This document shows, piece by piece, positions 8,428 through 17,424 of a stretch of 39,461 bases of DNA (positions are counted from its first letter, which is position 1; every line of letters starts with the position of its first letter). The stretch is from an uncultured bacterium (GTDB lineage: Bacteria; Patescibacteriota; Saccharimonadia; Saccharimonadales; Saccharimonadaceae): positions 1 to 39,461 of the forward strand of contig CAIUMO010000008.1 in the NCBI GenBank assembly GCA_903900345.1, written 5' to 3'. Position numbers and translations under genes: made by a program. The notes beneath the pieces are model-generated. The model made no database searches, was not told the origin of the DNA, and saw only the letters and a program-made list of their open reading frames with translations.

Positions 8428-9255
8428 TTAACGATTAGCTAAATCGACTAGGTTTTGTTCGTGTTGATCGGCCTTGTTCTTGTATTGTCTTTTGTGGTTA
8501 GAGCGATTAACAGTCTTAGGCTTAACGTTGACTACATTTTGTTGCTTGCGATTGTTATTCTGTCGACTTTCGGTAACCTTAGCAAACATCATCTTGCCAG
8601 CAGCTGTCTGGAGGCTACGAATAAATTCAATTTCGACAGTTTTACCTACCTGATTGCTGGCGTGCTCAACAACGACCATAGTGCCATCCGTAAGGTGTCC
8701 AACAGCCTGATGTGCGTCCTGGCCCTTTGCAGTCAGCTCCAGCAGCATCTTTTCGCCTGGTAAGTACGCCATACGAAGACTCATAGCTAAATCATTAACG
8801 TTTAAGACTGTAATCTCTTCAACCTGAGCAACCTTATTCAAGTTATAATCAATCGTACAGATTGAACCGTGGTATTGTTTGGCAAGTTTTAATAATCGCT
8901 CATCAACACCTTCTTCGGCTCGACTGCCATCTTGGATAATCTCAACTTTGACGCCTGGCATATGTTGCAATTCGGTCACGATATCTAGACCATGACGAGC
9001 CCTAGAACGCTTTTCAGTATCAGCGTGATCAGCCAAGAATTGCAATTCACCAATTACACTTCGTGGAATGCTCAACGTGCCATTAATAAAGCCTGATTTA
9101 GCGACAGCAATAATGCGGCCATCGATTAGGACCGAGGTGTCGACAAATATTGGCCTAATTTCTTTTTTGTGTGATAACTTTTTTGTATTAACAGCTACCA
9201 AATATGATGTCTCGGCTGCAATGATTAGTAGCAATACGGTTTTAATAATTTCCAT
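8428..9255 (-). CDS. YacL-type membrane PIN-TRAM domain protein
   Basis: In this 275-residue protein a hydrophobic N-terminal helix (about 4-22) is followed by a PIN ribonuclease-like domain starting at IFVDTSVLIDGRI (about 36-48), with later acidic positions in ICTIDYNLNK. A TRAM RNA-binding domain follows (about 165-225, YLPGEKMLLEL...GQDAHQAVGHLTDGTMVVVE). The basic Asn/Lys/Gln-rich tail is probably disordered. This layout matches Bacillus YacL. YacL-type genes are often found beside radA, as here (29 bp downstream of the radA stop). The AAGGAG Shine-Dalgarno site is strong. RNA cleavage is likely but unproven for the family. Confidence 0.88.
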   Translation of the reverse strand: MEIIKTVLLLIIAAETSYLVAVNTKKLSHKKEIRPIFVDTSVLIDGRIIAVAKSGFINGTLSIPRSVIGELQFLADHADTEKRSRARHGLDIVTELQHMPGVKVEIIQDGSRAEEGVDERLLKLAKQYHGSICTIDYNLNKVAQVEEITVLNVNDLAMSLRMAYLPGEKMLLELTAKGQDAHQAVGHLTDGTMVVVEHASNQVGKTVEIEFIRSLQTAAGKMMFAKVTESRQNNNRKQQNVVNVKPKTVNRSNHKRQYKNKADQHEQNLVDLANR

Positions 9256-9284
9256 TTTTTCTCCTTGACCCGTCGAATGACAGG

Positions 9285-10640
9285 TTATTTTTGTAGGTAG
9301 TCAATCAGCGCGGTGCGCAAATCACTGACACCTTTAATAAATGTGTTTTTGGCGACGCTTTTGGGGGCAATTGCCACTGTAAATCCTAGTTTTTTAGCTT
9401 CGGCGACACGTCGATCGGCCGATAATACCGAACGAATCTCGCCACCGAGTCCAACTTCACCAAAGACAACTACGCCGTCATCAATGCGACGGCCAGCCGC
9501 GGCGCTGGCAATAGCCATACAAATGGCAAGATCTGCTGCTTGGTCATTAAGCTTGAGGCCACCGACTACGTTAATATAAATGTCTTTATCAGATAAATTC
9601 AGTTTAGTGCGGCGCTCTAGGACTGCAATCAGTAAGTTTAATCGATTCAGATCAAACCCACTAGCAGTACGCTTAGGATAACCGAAACTGGTCGGATTAA
9701 CAAGGGCTTGGATCTCAACCAGCAGCGGACGCGTGCCCTCCAGGGTCGCTAAAACCACCGATCCATCCGAATTTTGACGTTCAGCCAGTAGTGCTGCCGA
9801 TGGATTTTCGACCAGCCGCAAACCTTCTTGATACATTTCAAATATAGCTGCTTCACTAGTTGAGCCAAAGCGATTTTTGACCGCTCGGACAATCTTGAAG
9901 CCGCCGTAACGGTCACCTTCAAACTGCAAGACGACATCAACTAAGTGCTCCAGGACTTTTGGACCAGCGATACTACCTTCTTTGGTAACATGACCAACCA
10001 AAATCACCGCGGCACCTGATTGTTTAGCCGCTCGAATAATAACATTGCTACTGTTGGTAATTTGACTAACCGTTCCTGGAGCTGAAGTAATTTCATCTAG
10101 CGCTAAGGTTTGAATCGAGTCAATTACGACCAATTTATAGCCGCCCGATCGGATTGTGGCGGCTATATCGTCAGCACTAGTACTAGATGCAAAACTAAGC
10201 TGTTCACTAGTTTCAGCCCCTAGGCGCTGCGCCCGTAATTTAACTTGGCCAGCCGATTCTTCACCACTGGCATACAGTACAGCTTCAGTCTTTGCGATAT
10301 ACGCCGAAACCTGTAATAATAGCGTGCTTTTACCAATACCAGGTTGGCCAGCTAACAAGACTACACCGCCTAGTAATATTCCACCGCCCAAAACATCGTC
10401 TAGATCCTTGAACCCAGTTGCTAGACGTTTAATACTATCTTTACTGGATATCGAACGCATTGTTTGAACGCTGAGAACTTTGCCTGACGATTCACCCCTA
10501 GCGACAACTGATTTACCACTAGAAGTTGGCACTTGCTCGACCAACGTATTCCATTCGCCACAATTATCACATTTACCAACCCATTTAGGATAAGTTGCAC
10601 CACAATTTTGACAGACAAACTGAGTTCTTGTTTTAACCAT
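9285..10640 (-). CDS. radA: DNA repair protein RadA (Sms)
   Basis: This 451-residue RecA-like branch-migration helicase acts in recombination. An N-terminal C4 zinc finger uses Cys10, 13, 24 and 27. The RecA core has Walker A AGQPGIGKST near 97-106, and the RadA-specific KNRFG motif follows. The Lon-protease-like C-terminal domain (about 285-451) includes GGLKLNDQAADLAI and GEVGLGGEIR. Length and order are normal. The promoter box TATAAT is 7 bases before the ATG, so the mRNA is probably leaderless. It is followed by the yacL-type gene. Confidence 0.96.
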   Translation of the reverse strand: MVKTRTQFVCQNCGATYPKWVGKCDNCGEWNTLVEQVPTSSGKSVVARGESSGKVLSVQTMRSISSKDSIKRLATGFKDLDDVLGGGILLGGVVLLAGQPGIGKSTLLLQVSAYIAKTEAVLYASGEESAGQVKLRAQRLGAETSEQLSFASSTSADDIAATIRSGGYKLVVIDSIQTLALDEITSAPGTVSQITNSSNVIIRAAKQSGAAVILVGHVTKEGSIAGPKVLEHLVDVVLQFEGDRYGGFKIVRAVKNRFGSTSEAAIFEMYQEGLRLVENPSAALLAERQNSDGSVVLATLEGTRPLLVEIQALVNPTSFGYPKRTASGFDLNRLNLLIAVLERRTKLNLSDKDIYINVVGGLKLNDQAADLAICMAIASAAAGRRIDDGVVVFGEVGLGGEIRSVLSADRRVAEAKKLGFTVAIAPKSVAKNTFIKGVSDLRTALIDYLQK

Positions 10641-10647
10641 TAAGCTA

Positions 10648-10653
10648 ATTATA
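10648..10653 (-). promoter_or_regulatory. -10 promoter of radA (leaderless)
   Basis: TATAAT on the minus strand lies 7 bases before the ATG. The upstream bases are GGG rather than TGC, so this one is not extended. Confidence 0.6.
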
Positions 10654-10655
10654 CC

Positions 10656-11654
10656 CTAAACAGACGGAGCTGGCGCCAATGAACTGTCAATACTGTTGTA
10701 TAGCTTCTTGGACTGACTGGCGATTGAATTATATTCGTCTAGAATTGCATTGTATTTAGCAATATCACTATTAATCGATTTACTCTTTGTATTCGTGCTG
10801 GTGATTCGAGCTGACAGCACTGCCCGTTCGGTATCAAACTGACCCTGAGACGTAAAATCACCAATTTTAGCCCGCTTATCAAAGGCTGTGACGTCCTGAG
10901 TTAAAGTCTGAGCATCAATATTATACTGCGCCGACTCATCTGTAATAGTTTTAGCTAGCGCTGTCAGCTGATCAGACAAAGAACTAGCCTTAGTAGCTAA
11001 ATCCTGAAATACGCCATTATATTTGACATATAACTGAACAACGTTTTGGCGATCTGAGAAATATTGCTTGTAATAAGTCTCTAATGCTGGTGCCATATCA
11101 ACTACTTCGGTAGCAATGACTGAATGTAATTCGTTATCGCGTTCGCCTGGTTCAGTACGATCATAGAATGCGATCAATTCGGCGAAATCTTTATTGTTTT
11201 CAAGTTTTTTGTATTCAGCCTCTAGCAATACATTAACCTTGTCCTTTTCGTCTTTACCAAGCCGAACGTAAGCTGCATGTAATGTCTCGTGAGCGGCAGT
11301 AACTTCACGAATACCATCCAACTGAGTATTAGTTACGTCGTAAATGTACATCCGATAGTTGCTATAACAACCCAAAATTGAGGTTGTAGTTTCGATCCGA
11401 CTACAAACCGAGTTAAAATATTGAGCCGCATCAAGTTCCGGTTGGCTAGCGTAAAAAAGAAATTTGCCATAATCACTCATACCATCGCGTTTGGCAATGT
11501 TCGATATTTGATCTGATGGCTTGAACTGCCAAACTGTCATCTGATCTACGATGCGCTGCCTAAATAATACGATTAAAGCGGCGCTAGTAATCAGCACCAA
11601 GCAGACGATAATACTAGTTATTACGCCAACTTTTTTACGCTTCGGCTGAAACAT
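10656..11654 (-). CDS. Membrane-anchored HExxH putative zinc metalloprotease with coiled coil
   Basis: This 332-residue protein is not recognised as a named family. A basic N-terminus and one transmembrane helix (about 10-31) place the rest outside the cytoplasm. Residues 122-126 are HETLH, an HExxH zinc site in a helix (REVTAAHETLHAAYVRL). About 50 residues later NELHS (174-178) could supply the third ligand Glu175, as in gluzincins. The remainder (about 205-325) is predicted coiled coil rich in Gln, Ser, Asp and Lys. It overlaps the 3' end of clpC by 20 bp and has a GGAGAGG ribosome-binding site, so it is translated from the clpC mRNA. Peptidase activity is inferred from the motif only. Confidence 0.72.
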   Translation of the reverse strand: MFQPKRKKVGVITSIIVCLVLITSAALIVLFRQRIVDQMTVWQFKPSDQISNIAKRDGMSDYGKFLFYASQPELDAAQYFNSVCSRIETTTSILGCYSNYRMYIYDVTNTQLDGIREVTAAHETLHAAYVRLGKDEKDKVNVLLEAEYKKLENNKDFAELIAFYDRTEPGERDNELHSVIATEVVDMAPALETYYKQYFSDRQNVVQLYVKYNGVFQDLATKASSLSDQLTALAKTITDESAQYNIDAQTLTQDVTAFDKRAKIGDFTSQGQFDTERAVLSARITSTNTKSKSINSDIAKYNAILDEYNSIASQSKKLYNSIDSSLAPAPSV

Positions 11655-14115
11655 CTAGGCAAACCTCTCCATTTTTTATTCCTACTATTAATACAGTACC
11701 TTTTTCGTACTCGCCTGACAATACGCCATCGGCAATGCGATGTTCCAACTCGTCCTGGATAGCGCGCCTGAGTGGACGAGCGCCATATCTTTCGCTATAA
11801 CCTTTCTTAATTAGTGATCGTTTAGCCGCTGGTCGAATCACTAAATGAATCCCCTTTTGGACTAATCTTTGCTGTAATTCATCAATCAGATTATCAAAAA
11901 TCTTACTAATTTGCTTGCGAGTTAGCGCCCTAAAGGTGACAATACTGTCAAAACGATTGATCAATTCTGGACGCATTATATTGTTAAGGGCAGCTTCGGC
12001 GGCAGCGGCATTGTCGTCGTGAATTGTTTCAAGTTTCTTTTGATCGCTTTTTGATGACGCATGAAAGCCTAAACTGGATTCTTTCATCATTCGCTCAGCG
12101 CCAAGATTACTGGTTAAAATAACAATTGTGTTACTAAAGTTAACTTTTTTACCCTTGGCGTCGGTTAACGAACCGTCTTCTAAGATTTGCAATAACAAGT
12201 TAAATATTTCTGGGTGAGCTTTTTCAATTTCATCAAATAACACCACGCTATAAGGCTGACGGCGAATCTTGTCGGTTAACTGACCGCCATCATCGTAACC
12301 AACATAGCCAGCTGGAGCCCCCAATAAGCGACTAGTGTTATGTTTTTCACCAAATTCACTCATGTCGATTTTTATAAGCGCACTTTCACTGCCAAAAACT
12401 TCGCGCGCCAAAACCTTGGCTAGCTCAGTTTTGCCAACGCCAGTAGGGCCCATAAAGACAAATGAACCAATTGGACGCTGACTACTGGCCACACCACTAC
12501 GACTACGGCGGATTGCTCGTGACACTTTACTGACAGCCTCTGACTGACCGATAATATATTTACCAAGATGTTTTTCGAGGTTGCGTAATAATTTAGCTTC
12601 CGACTTTTGAACGTGCTGAACTGGGATGTTCGTCATTGAAGCAATGGCATAAGCTATATCTTCACTGCTAAGGATTATCGGCTTACTTTTGTCTGATTCT
12701 TGACGCATTTCATCCAGCTTGGTGGTAATTTGACTAATTCGCGTTTTATACAAGGCGGCTCGCTCGTAATCTTCGGCCAAGACTGATTCTTCCATCTTTT
12801 CATTCAAATTTTTCAATTGTTTAGTAAAATCACGTGACCGACTAGGCTTCTGGGCTGAACGTACGCGGATTAACGCAGCTGCTTCGTCAATAACATCAAT
12901 AGCTTTATCGGGCATAAAACGCTCGTTGACATAACGGTCAGCCATATAGACGGCATCGTCAATCACCTCGTCAGGAATACTGACGGCATGATGTTTTTCG
13001 TAGCGCTCGCGCAGACCTTTCAAGATTGCAACCGTATCTTTTAGGCTAGGTTCGGGTACAATAATCGTTTGCAAACGACGGTCTAGGGCCGTATCTTTTT
13101 CGATATACTTTCGATATTCGTCCAAAGTTGTAGCCCCGATTAACCTAATGTCATCATGCGCCAAGGCTGGTTTTAAAATATTAGCCGCATCCAGCGAGCC
13201 TTCAGCCGCACCAGCACCGACCAAAAGGTGGATTTCGTCAATAAATATAATAACGTTTTTTTGTTGTTGTAATTCACTGATAACTTTTTTAAGTCGATCT
13301 TCAAATTCACCACGGTATTTAGTGCCAGCAATCATGCCGGCCAAGTCAAGTTGGATAATACGTTTATCAAGTAAATGATCAGGCACGTCTTCGCTGGCGA
13401 TTCTCTGCGCTATGCCTTCAGCAATCGCTGTCTTACCAACGCCAGGTTCACCGATCAAGACTGGATTATTTTTGGTACGACGACTTAAAATTGTAATGAC
13501 TCGTTCTTCGATTTTCTCGCGGCCGATGACTGGATCGAGTTTACCGGCTTTGGCCATAGCCGTTAGATCAATGCCAAAAGTGCCCAAAGCGCCCTTTTGT
13601 TTAGTTGGTCGGCTAGTATGTTGTGAGGATATCGATTGATAGTCGTCTTTGGTCGAATCTTGTTGCCTGTCCAAAAATTCTTCAGTTTCAGAAGTTAATT
13701 CCATTAAGTCAACGCCTAAGTCGCGCAACAAAACTGACGCTCTGGCATTCTTTTGGTTCAAAATACTATAAAGAATATGTTCAGTGCCTAATAAATCTTG
13801 ATGAAAGTCCTGCGCGGCGTCCCAACTCATTTTCAAAGTTAATTTAGCTGTTTCGCTAAGACCTTTGGCTTCGGTGCCAACGATCACGGTCAATGGCACC
13901 ATTTTTAAAGCTGTCTGAACTCGGTCAAGCGTCACTCCAGCATCAGCTAGTAATTTTGCGCCCACCGAGGAGCTTTGCGCTAATATTCCAAGTAATAAAT
14001 GTTCGGTACCAATATAAGGACTGCCGTTAGCCTGGGCAATAATATTAGCATGATGCAAACTAATCCGAGCGTTATCGGTCAAATGAGCCACAAATTCCGA
14101 AAAATCATCAGCCAT
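11635..14115 (-). CDS. clpC: ATP-dependent Clp protease ATP-binding subunit ClpC
   Basis: This 826-residue AAA+ unfoldase feeds substrates to ClpP. Two Clp_N repeats occupy about 5-145. AAA domain 1 has Walker A GEPGVGKT (222-229) and [10 protein letters not shown]. The short UVR-containing middle domain lies around 430-480, which makes it ClpC rather than ClpB. AAA domain 2 has Walker A GPTGVGKT (556-563). A later LGF tripeptide (SSLGFHASS) is the expected ClpP-binding loop, so it should act with ClpP encoded elsewhere. The D2-small C-terminal domain is complete. TATAAT lies six bases before the ATG, so the mRNA is probably leaderless. Confidence 0.96.
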   Translation of the reverse strand: MADDFSEFVAHLTDNARISLHHANIIAQANGSPYIGTEHLLLGILAQSSSVGAKLLADAGVTLDRVQTALKMVPLTVIVGTEAKGLSETAKLTLKMSWDAAQDFHQDLLGTEHILYSILNQKNARASVLLRDLGVDLMELTSETEEFLDRQQDSTKDDYQSISSQHTSRPTKQKGALGTFGIDLTAMAKAGKLDPVIGREKIEERVITILSRRTKNNPVLIGEPGVGKTAIAEGIAQRIASEDVPDHLLDKRIIQLDLAGMIAGTKYRGEFEDRLKKVISELQQQKNVIIFIDEIHLLVGAGAAEGSLDAANILKPALAHDDIRLIGATTLDEYRKYIEKDTALDRRLQTIIVPEPSLKDTVAILKGLRERYEKHHAVSIPDEVIDDAVYMADRYVNERFMPDKAIDVIDEAAALIRVRSAQKPSRSRDFTKQLKNLNEKMEESVLAEDYERAALYKTRISQITTKLDEMRQESDKSKPIILSSEDIAYAIASMTNIPVQHVQKSEAKLLRNLEKHLGKYIIGQSEAVSKVSRAIRRSRSGVASSQRPIGSFVFMGPTGVGKTELAKVLAREVFGSESALIKIDMSEFGEKHNTSRLLGAPAGYVGYDDGGQLTDKIRRQPYSVVLFDEIEKAHPEIFNLLLQILEDGSLTDAKGKKVNFSNTIVILTSNLGAERMMKESSLGFHASSKSDQKKLETIHDDNAAAAEAALNNIMRPELINRFDSIVTFRALTRKQISKIFDNLIDELQQRLVQKGIHLVIRPAAKRSLIKKGYSERYGARPLRRAIQDELEHRIADGVLSGEYEKGTVLIVGIKNGEVCLDVSAEA

Positions 14116-14121
14116 ACTGCT

Positions 14122-14127
14122 ATTATA
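14122..14127 (-). promoter_or_regulatory. -10 promoter of clpC (leaderless)
   Basis: A perfect TATAAT on the minus strand lies six bases before the clpC ATG. No CtsR-like direct repeat was seen in the 60 bp up to the pilin stop. Confidence 0.65.
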
Positions 14128-14176
14128 ACTTAATGATAAATATTATGCTCGGCAAGGCAAAAGCTTTAGACTTCTA

Positions 14177-15370
14177 TCACTTAGAGACACGGAAACCAAT
14201 AGCTGAGCTCGAACCGGTAGGCAAATAATCTAAGAATAAAGCAAAGACTCCAGCACTACCGTGGTCCCACCAGTTGCCGCCACGCCTAAATGGACGCGTA
14301 GACGTATCGCCACTATTAGAATAAAGCTGCCCAATTCCCTGAGTTGAACTCCAACCACTGGCGCCAGATATACCGGTAAAGCTAGGTAAAGCATTAGCAG
14401 GTAGGCCATTCCTAAGTAATGAGCCGTTATTCCATTGCTTAGAAGAATAAGCTACCTCGCCCGACAAACCAGGCTGTTGACCACTAGCCAATGTACTATT
14501 CGTCCAATCATAAACATTGCCTGCCAAATCCCAAATCACTTCTCCGTTAGATAATCTCAAAGTACGACGTTGATCCGCACCTGAAGACGATGAGTCACCT
14601 GTGCCGATATAGCCATTACCGTCATTAGTATCAGCTGCCAGTGCATTAGCTGGTACGTTGTCATTATGCCCACTATAAATATAACTAGAGCCAACTGATC
14701 CGCCACTCCAGTTTGAAGCAATATTGAGAACATTTTGAGCTATTGTTAACCATTCGGTTTCAGTAATCAAGTGACAACCGGTACAGCCAGCTACATTAGG
14801 GCTGTTAGCTATAGCGGTAGTCTGTGAGATAGATGTCCAAGGCAATCCTGCTGCTTGGCTAATAGGTGTAGTAGTTGAACCAACCTGTTTAGCTTCGTAT
14901 TTCATGACACAGAAGTCAGAAGTGCCATAGGTACTGCTGCCAGGTACAACAATGAAGTTAAGTGGGCAGACTAGGCTAACTGGTGTTGGTGTAGTGTTAG
15001 AGTCAGTTAGACGATAGTTGTTAGTGGCATTGTTATTATTAGAGCTAATGAGACTAAAGGATTGGTAGTCAGTTGGATTGGGTTGGTAGGTTAGAGTGTT
15101 ATTGGGACTAGACTTCAGACAGATGTTAGGTGGCGTTGGCGAACTAGCGCAGTTATTGGTTTGCGGGTAGTTACCGTTATCTATGGAATAGAGCTTTAAC
15201 TGTTGAGAAGCATTAGCTAGATCAGATTGTAAGGCAGAGTTAGTGGCTCTTTGAGCTATACCGGTATAGCTGACGATGGTTATGGCGGCGAGGACACCGA
15301 TAACTACTATTACTACGAGGAGTTCGACGATGGTGAAGCCAGGAGAGTAAGAACGGTTTTTAGATGCCAT
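14177..15370 (-). CDS. Type IV pilin-like protein with C-terminal FGE/C-type-lectin-like domain
   Basis: This is a 397-residue minor pilin. The type III signal is short: MASKNRSYSPG then FTIVELLVVIVVIGVLAA, with prepilin peptidase cutting after Gly11 and Glu at +5. The C-terminal half matches the formylglycine-generating enzyme/sulfatase-modifying-factor fold: FCVMKYEAKQ, HLITETEWLTIAQNV, GNVYDWTNS, RRGGNWW and the terminal IGFRV. The fold is a C-type-lectin variant, so binding is more likely than catalysis. I chose the ATG at 15370 over one at 15412 because a GAGG ribosome-binding site precedes it, and it overlaps the upstream stop by 11 bp. The extreme C-terminus resembles a DGR variable region (see the separate entry). 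Confidence 0.85.
   Translation of the reverse strand: MASKNRSYSPGFTIVELLVVIVVIGVLAAITIVSYTGIAQRATNSALQSDLANASQQLKLYSIDNGNYPQTNNCASSPTPPNICLKSSPNNTLTYQPNPTDYQSFSLISSNNNNATNNYRLTDSNTTPTPVSLVCPLNFIVVPGSSTYGTSDFCVMKYEAKQVGSTTTPISQAAGLPWTSISQTTAIANSPNVAGCTGCHLITETEWLTIAQNVLNIASNWSGGSVGSSYIYSGHNDNVPANALAADTNDGNGYIGTGDSSSSGADQRRTLRLSNGEVIWDLAGNVYDWTNSTLASGQQPGLSGEVAYSSKQWNNGSLLRNGLPANALPSFTGISGASGWSSTQGIGQLYSNSGDTSTRPFRRGGNWWDHGSAGVFALFLDYLPTGSSSAIGFRVSK
14180..14285 (-). other. DGR variable-region-like C-terminal segment of the FGE-type pilin
   Basis: The last ~35 codons encode RRGGNWWDHGSAGVFALF, then LDYLPTGSSSAIGFRVSK. This follows the pattern I recall for C-type-lectin targets of diversity-generating retroelements, in which a conserved scaffold (GGNW, AGVFAL, L, P, IGFR) is interrupted by positions that are Asn in the template. 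Here those positions hold F (ttc), D (gat), Y (tat), G (ggt), S (agc) and A (gct), most of which can arise from AAC/AAT by changes at adenines only. No template repeat or reverse transcriptase is present in the window, so this is a resemblance and not a demonstrated DGR. Confidence 0.45.
15246..15342. repeat. 97-bp direct repeat, copy 1 (pilin N-terminus coding)
   Basis: By eye it is identical over 97 bp to 16246-16342, exactly 1,000 bp away. It encodes the conserved prepilin helix and the following TGIAQRA segment. A third, diverged version lies at about 17300-17400. Confidence 0.9.
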
Positions 15371-16379
15371 AGCGACCTCGAAGGAAATTAAAGTTTTGAT
15401 TAACTTCATCAACAGATAGGGCTCGATTATAAACTGCTAGATTTGCTAGATTTCCCTTCCAAAATCCATAACAAATAATAGTCCTACAACCTAGATTCAT
15501 ATTAGTAGCCGCTGGAAAGTTTCCAGAGACTGCTCGCTGATAAACCAATACGCCATTTTTATAAGATTTGGCGTTCGCACCGTCAAAAGTCAATGCTATG
15601 TAGTCCCATTGTGATCCGTTATGTATAAATATCACATCACCAGACACAAAGCCACCTTGACCGTACCATTGGTAAGTATTAGCTCCAGCTTGTTCAACTC
15701 TCGATGCAGTACCGTCAACTCCCGTATCAATCGTTAGCACGTCAGACCATGCGCCAGGGCTATTATCTTTAATAAAGAAGCTAATAGTTCCATTAGTGCC
15801 ACTCAATTTGTTAGGAATAACAGCATAATCGTCAATCCCATCAAAAATTAAATATCCTTTATTAGCGCTACTATAGCCAACCCCACCATACAAAGTCCCA
15901 CTATTACCACCTCCACTCAAATCAGTCCAGGTAGTACCAGAGCCAGGGTATGAGGTTGGATTGCCAGCGTCTAGGTTAAGGACTGGGCAGATGCCAGGTG
16001 ATATAACACCATCTTGGGTTGTATTATAGTTTTGGCCACTTTTGGCAGCACTCAGGCAAAAGGTAGGTGGATTAGTTGTAGAGCTAACTGTATAAGCAAG
16101 AGTGGTGCTCGAATCTACAGTTATACCTCTAGCGCCATTAGCTAAAGCTAAGCTAGCTGGGTAGTTATTAGAACTGTCGACAACTTGATCGAGCTTTAGC
16201 TTTTTAGCAACATTGTCTAAATCGACTGAAAGTGATGAGGTAATAGCTCTTTGAGCTATACCGGTATAGCTGACGATGGTTATGGCGGCGAGGACACCGA
16301 TAACTACTATTACTACGAGGAGTTCGACGATGGTGAAGCCAGAGGAATGATTAAGTCTATTATGATTATTTCGTAGCAT
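15360..16379 (-). CDS. Type IV pilin-like protein with LamG/ConA-like domain
   Basis: This is a 339-residue minor pilin. The prepilin signal ends at Gly14, followed by FTIVELLVVIVVIGVLAA with Glu at +5. After a variable pilin head comes a LamG/concanavalin-A-type jelly roll (about 160-339), marked by LIFDGIDDYAVIPN and ending in NLAVYNRALSVDEVNQNF, a typical LamG_3 terminus. Such domains bind carbohydrate or protein. It overlaps the stop of the upstream pilin by 14 bp and the start of the downstream pilin by 11 bp. AAAGG is the ribosome-binding site. The first ~97 bp of the helix-coding region are identical to the downstream gene. Confidence 0.85.
   Translation of the reverse strand: MLRNNHNRLNHSSGFTIVELLVVIVVIGVLAAITIVSYTGIAQRAITSSLSVDLDNVAKKLKLDQVVDSSNNYPASLALANGARGITVDSSTTLAYTVSSTTNPPTFCLSAAKSGQNYNTTQDGVISPGICPVLNLDAGNPTSYPGSGTTWTDLSGGGNSGTLYGGVGYSSANKGYLIFDGIDDYAVIPNKLSGTNGTISFFIKDNSPGAWSDVLTIDTGVDGTASRVEQAGANTYQWYGQGGFVSGDVIFIHNGSQWDYIALTFDGANAKSYKNGVLVYQRAVSGNFPAATNMNLGCRTIICYGFWKGNLANLAVYNRALSVDEVNQNFNFLRGRYGI
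16246..16342. repeat. 97-bp direct repeat, copy 2 (pilin N-terminus coding)
   Basis: This copy is identical to 15246-15342. The perfect match at synonymous sites suggests recent duplication or gene conversion. Recombination between the copies would delete 1 kb and fuse the LamG pilin signal to the FGE-type head. Confidence 0.9.
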
Positions 16380-17418
16380 TGTAAACAGCCTTTATTTGAT
16401 CGGCCGAAAGGGCTTGACCATAGATTCTGACACTCTTAATTAATCCTGGGAAATCTCCATTACCGTTAGGACATGCACTTGCGGCCGCTTCTGATAAGAA
16501 TATACCACCCGTGTCAGGGCTGATAGGCACGGCAGGGACCGACTTTGATGACATTAAAACACCCTCCAAATAATACTGCTTGGATCCAGTACTGTCATAA
16601 ACAACTGTCAAATTAGACCACGTATTCATCGGCAAGACTGAACCTGATGGCCACCACCTATCAGACGTTCCGGTGCCAGTGTCCCAAGCAATTCTTCTGT
16701 CTTCTTCGAGTACTATATCAAAACCAATCCAACTACCACTAGTCGCCGAACTAGTGCGTATAAGCGATCGCCAATTGTTATTAGCGTCACAATCTGGATT
16801 ATCTCTTATGTAATACCATACAGACACTGTCACACTACCAGTTCTTAATGACGCACTATCGGCTATCTGAACATAATCATCCAAACCGTCAAAGCTCATC
16901 GATCCGCCACCACTATTACTATAGGTAATGCCATTCAATAGTGTACCGTTATTATCATTACCGCTCATATCACGCCAGGTTGTGCCAGTGCCAGAATACG
17001 AGAATGGGCTGCTAGCATTAATGTCTAGGACTGGACATGGGCTATTAAGCAACTGCCCGTCCTGGTTGACACTATAGGTTTTATTATTAGCACTATTAAT
17101 CGCTTCAAGGCAGAATATATTAAGATTAGTCAAGCTAGTTTTGTAATTATACGAGTTACCACCGCTATATCTCAAACATTTATTAGTTGAGCTATCAGGC
17201 TGACTACAATTTATAGTGCTCGGGTATGCGCTGTTAACTACTTGAAATAACTTGATCTGCTTTTGAGAGTTTCCCAGATCTGACTGCAATGAAGCAGCGA
17301 CCGCCCGTTGGTTAATGCCGGTATAGCTGACAATGGTTATGGCGGCAAGAATACCGACGACCACTATGACGACTAATAATTCGACAATCGTAAAGCCATA
17401 ATGCTCACGCTTTTGCAT
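16366..17418 (-). CDS. Type IV pilin-like protein with LamG/ConA-like domain, first gene of the pilin operon
   Basis: In this 350-residue protein the leader MQKREHYG is cut before FTIVELLVVIVVVGILAA, with Glu at +5. The pilin head (about 40-140) contains paired cysteines (INCSQPDSSTNKC, FCLEA). A LamG-like domain follows (about 165-350: SMSFDGLDDYVQIADS, VTVSVWYYIRD, IKSVRIYGQALSADQIKAVY). It is probably a surface-presented adhesin or minor pilin. Its own promoter box (TGC-TATAAT, six bases before the ATG) lies downstream of the nusA stop, and it leads the three-pilin operon through overlapping stops and starts. Confidence 0.86.
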   Translation of the reverse strand: MQKREHYGFTIVELLVVIVVVGILAAITIVSYTGINQRAVAASLQSDLGNSQKQIKLFQVVNSAYPSTINCSQPDSSTNKCLRYSGGNSYNYKTSLTNLNIFCLEAINSANNKTYSVNQDGQLLNSPCPVLDINASSPFSYSGTGTTWRDMSGNDNNGTLLNGITYSNSGGGSMSFDGLDDYVQIADSASLRTGSVTVSVWYYIRDNPDCDANNNWRSLIRTSSATSGSWIGFDIVLEEDRRIAWDTGTGTSDRWWPSGSVLPMNTWSNLTVVYDSTGSKQYYLEGVLMSSKSVPAVPISPDTGGIFLSEAAASACPNGNGDFPGLIKSVRIYGQALSADQIKAVYNATK

Positions 17419-17424
17419 GGGGTT

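Noticed and set aside
14177-15370. Active formylglycine-generating enzyme
   Set aside because: The domain is attached to a pilin helix and would be extracellular, and no sulfatase is nearby. A binding C-lectin-like role is more likely.
15371-15412. Longer N-terminus for the FGE-type pilin (start 15412)
   Set aside because: It adds an atypical leader. The ATG at 15370 has a GAGG site and gives a short leader like the other two pilins.
14177-17418. A complete DGR in this window
   Set aside because: No reverse transcriptase or accessory gene, and no second copy of the C-terminal segment was found by searching for its conserved ends. Only a target-like region can be claimed.
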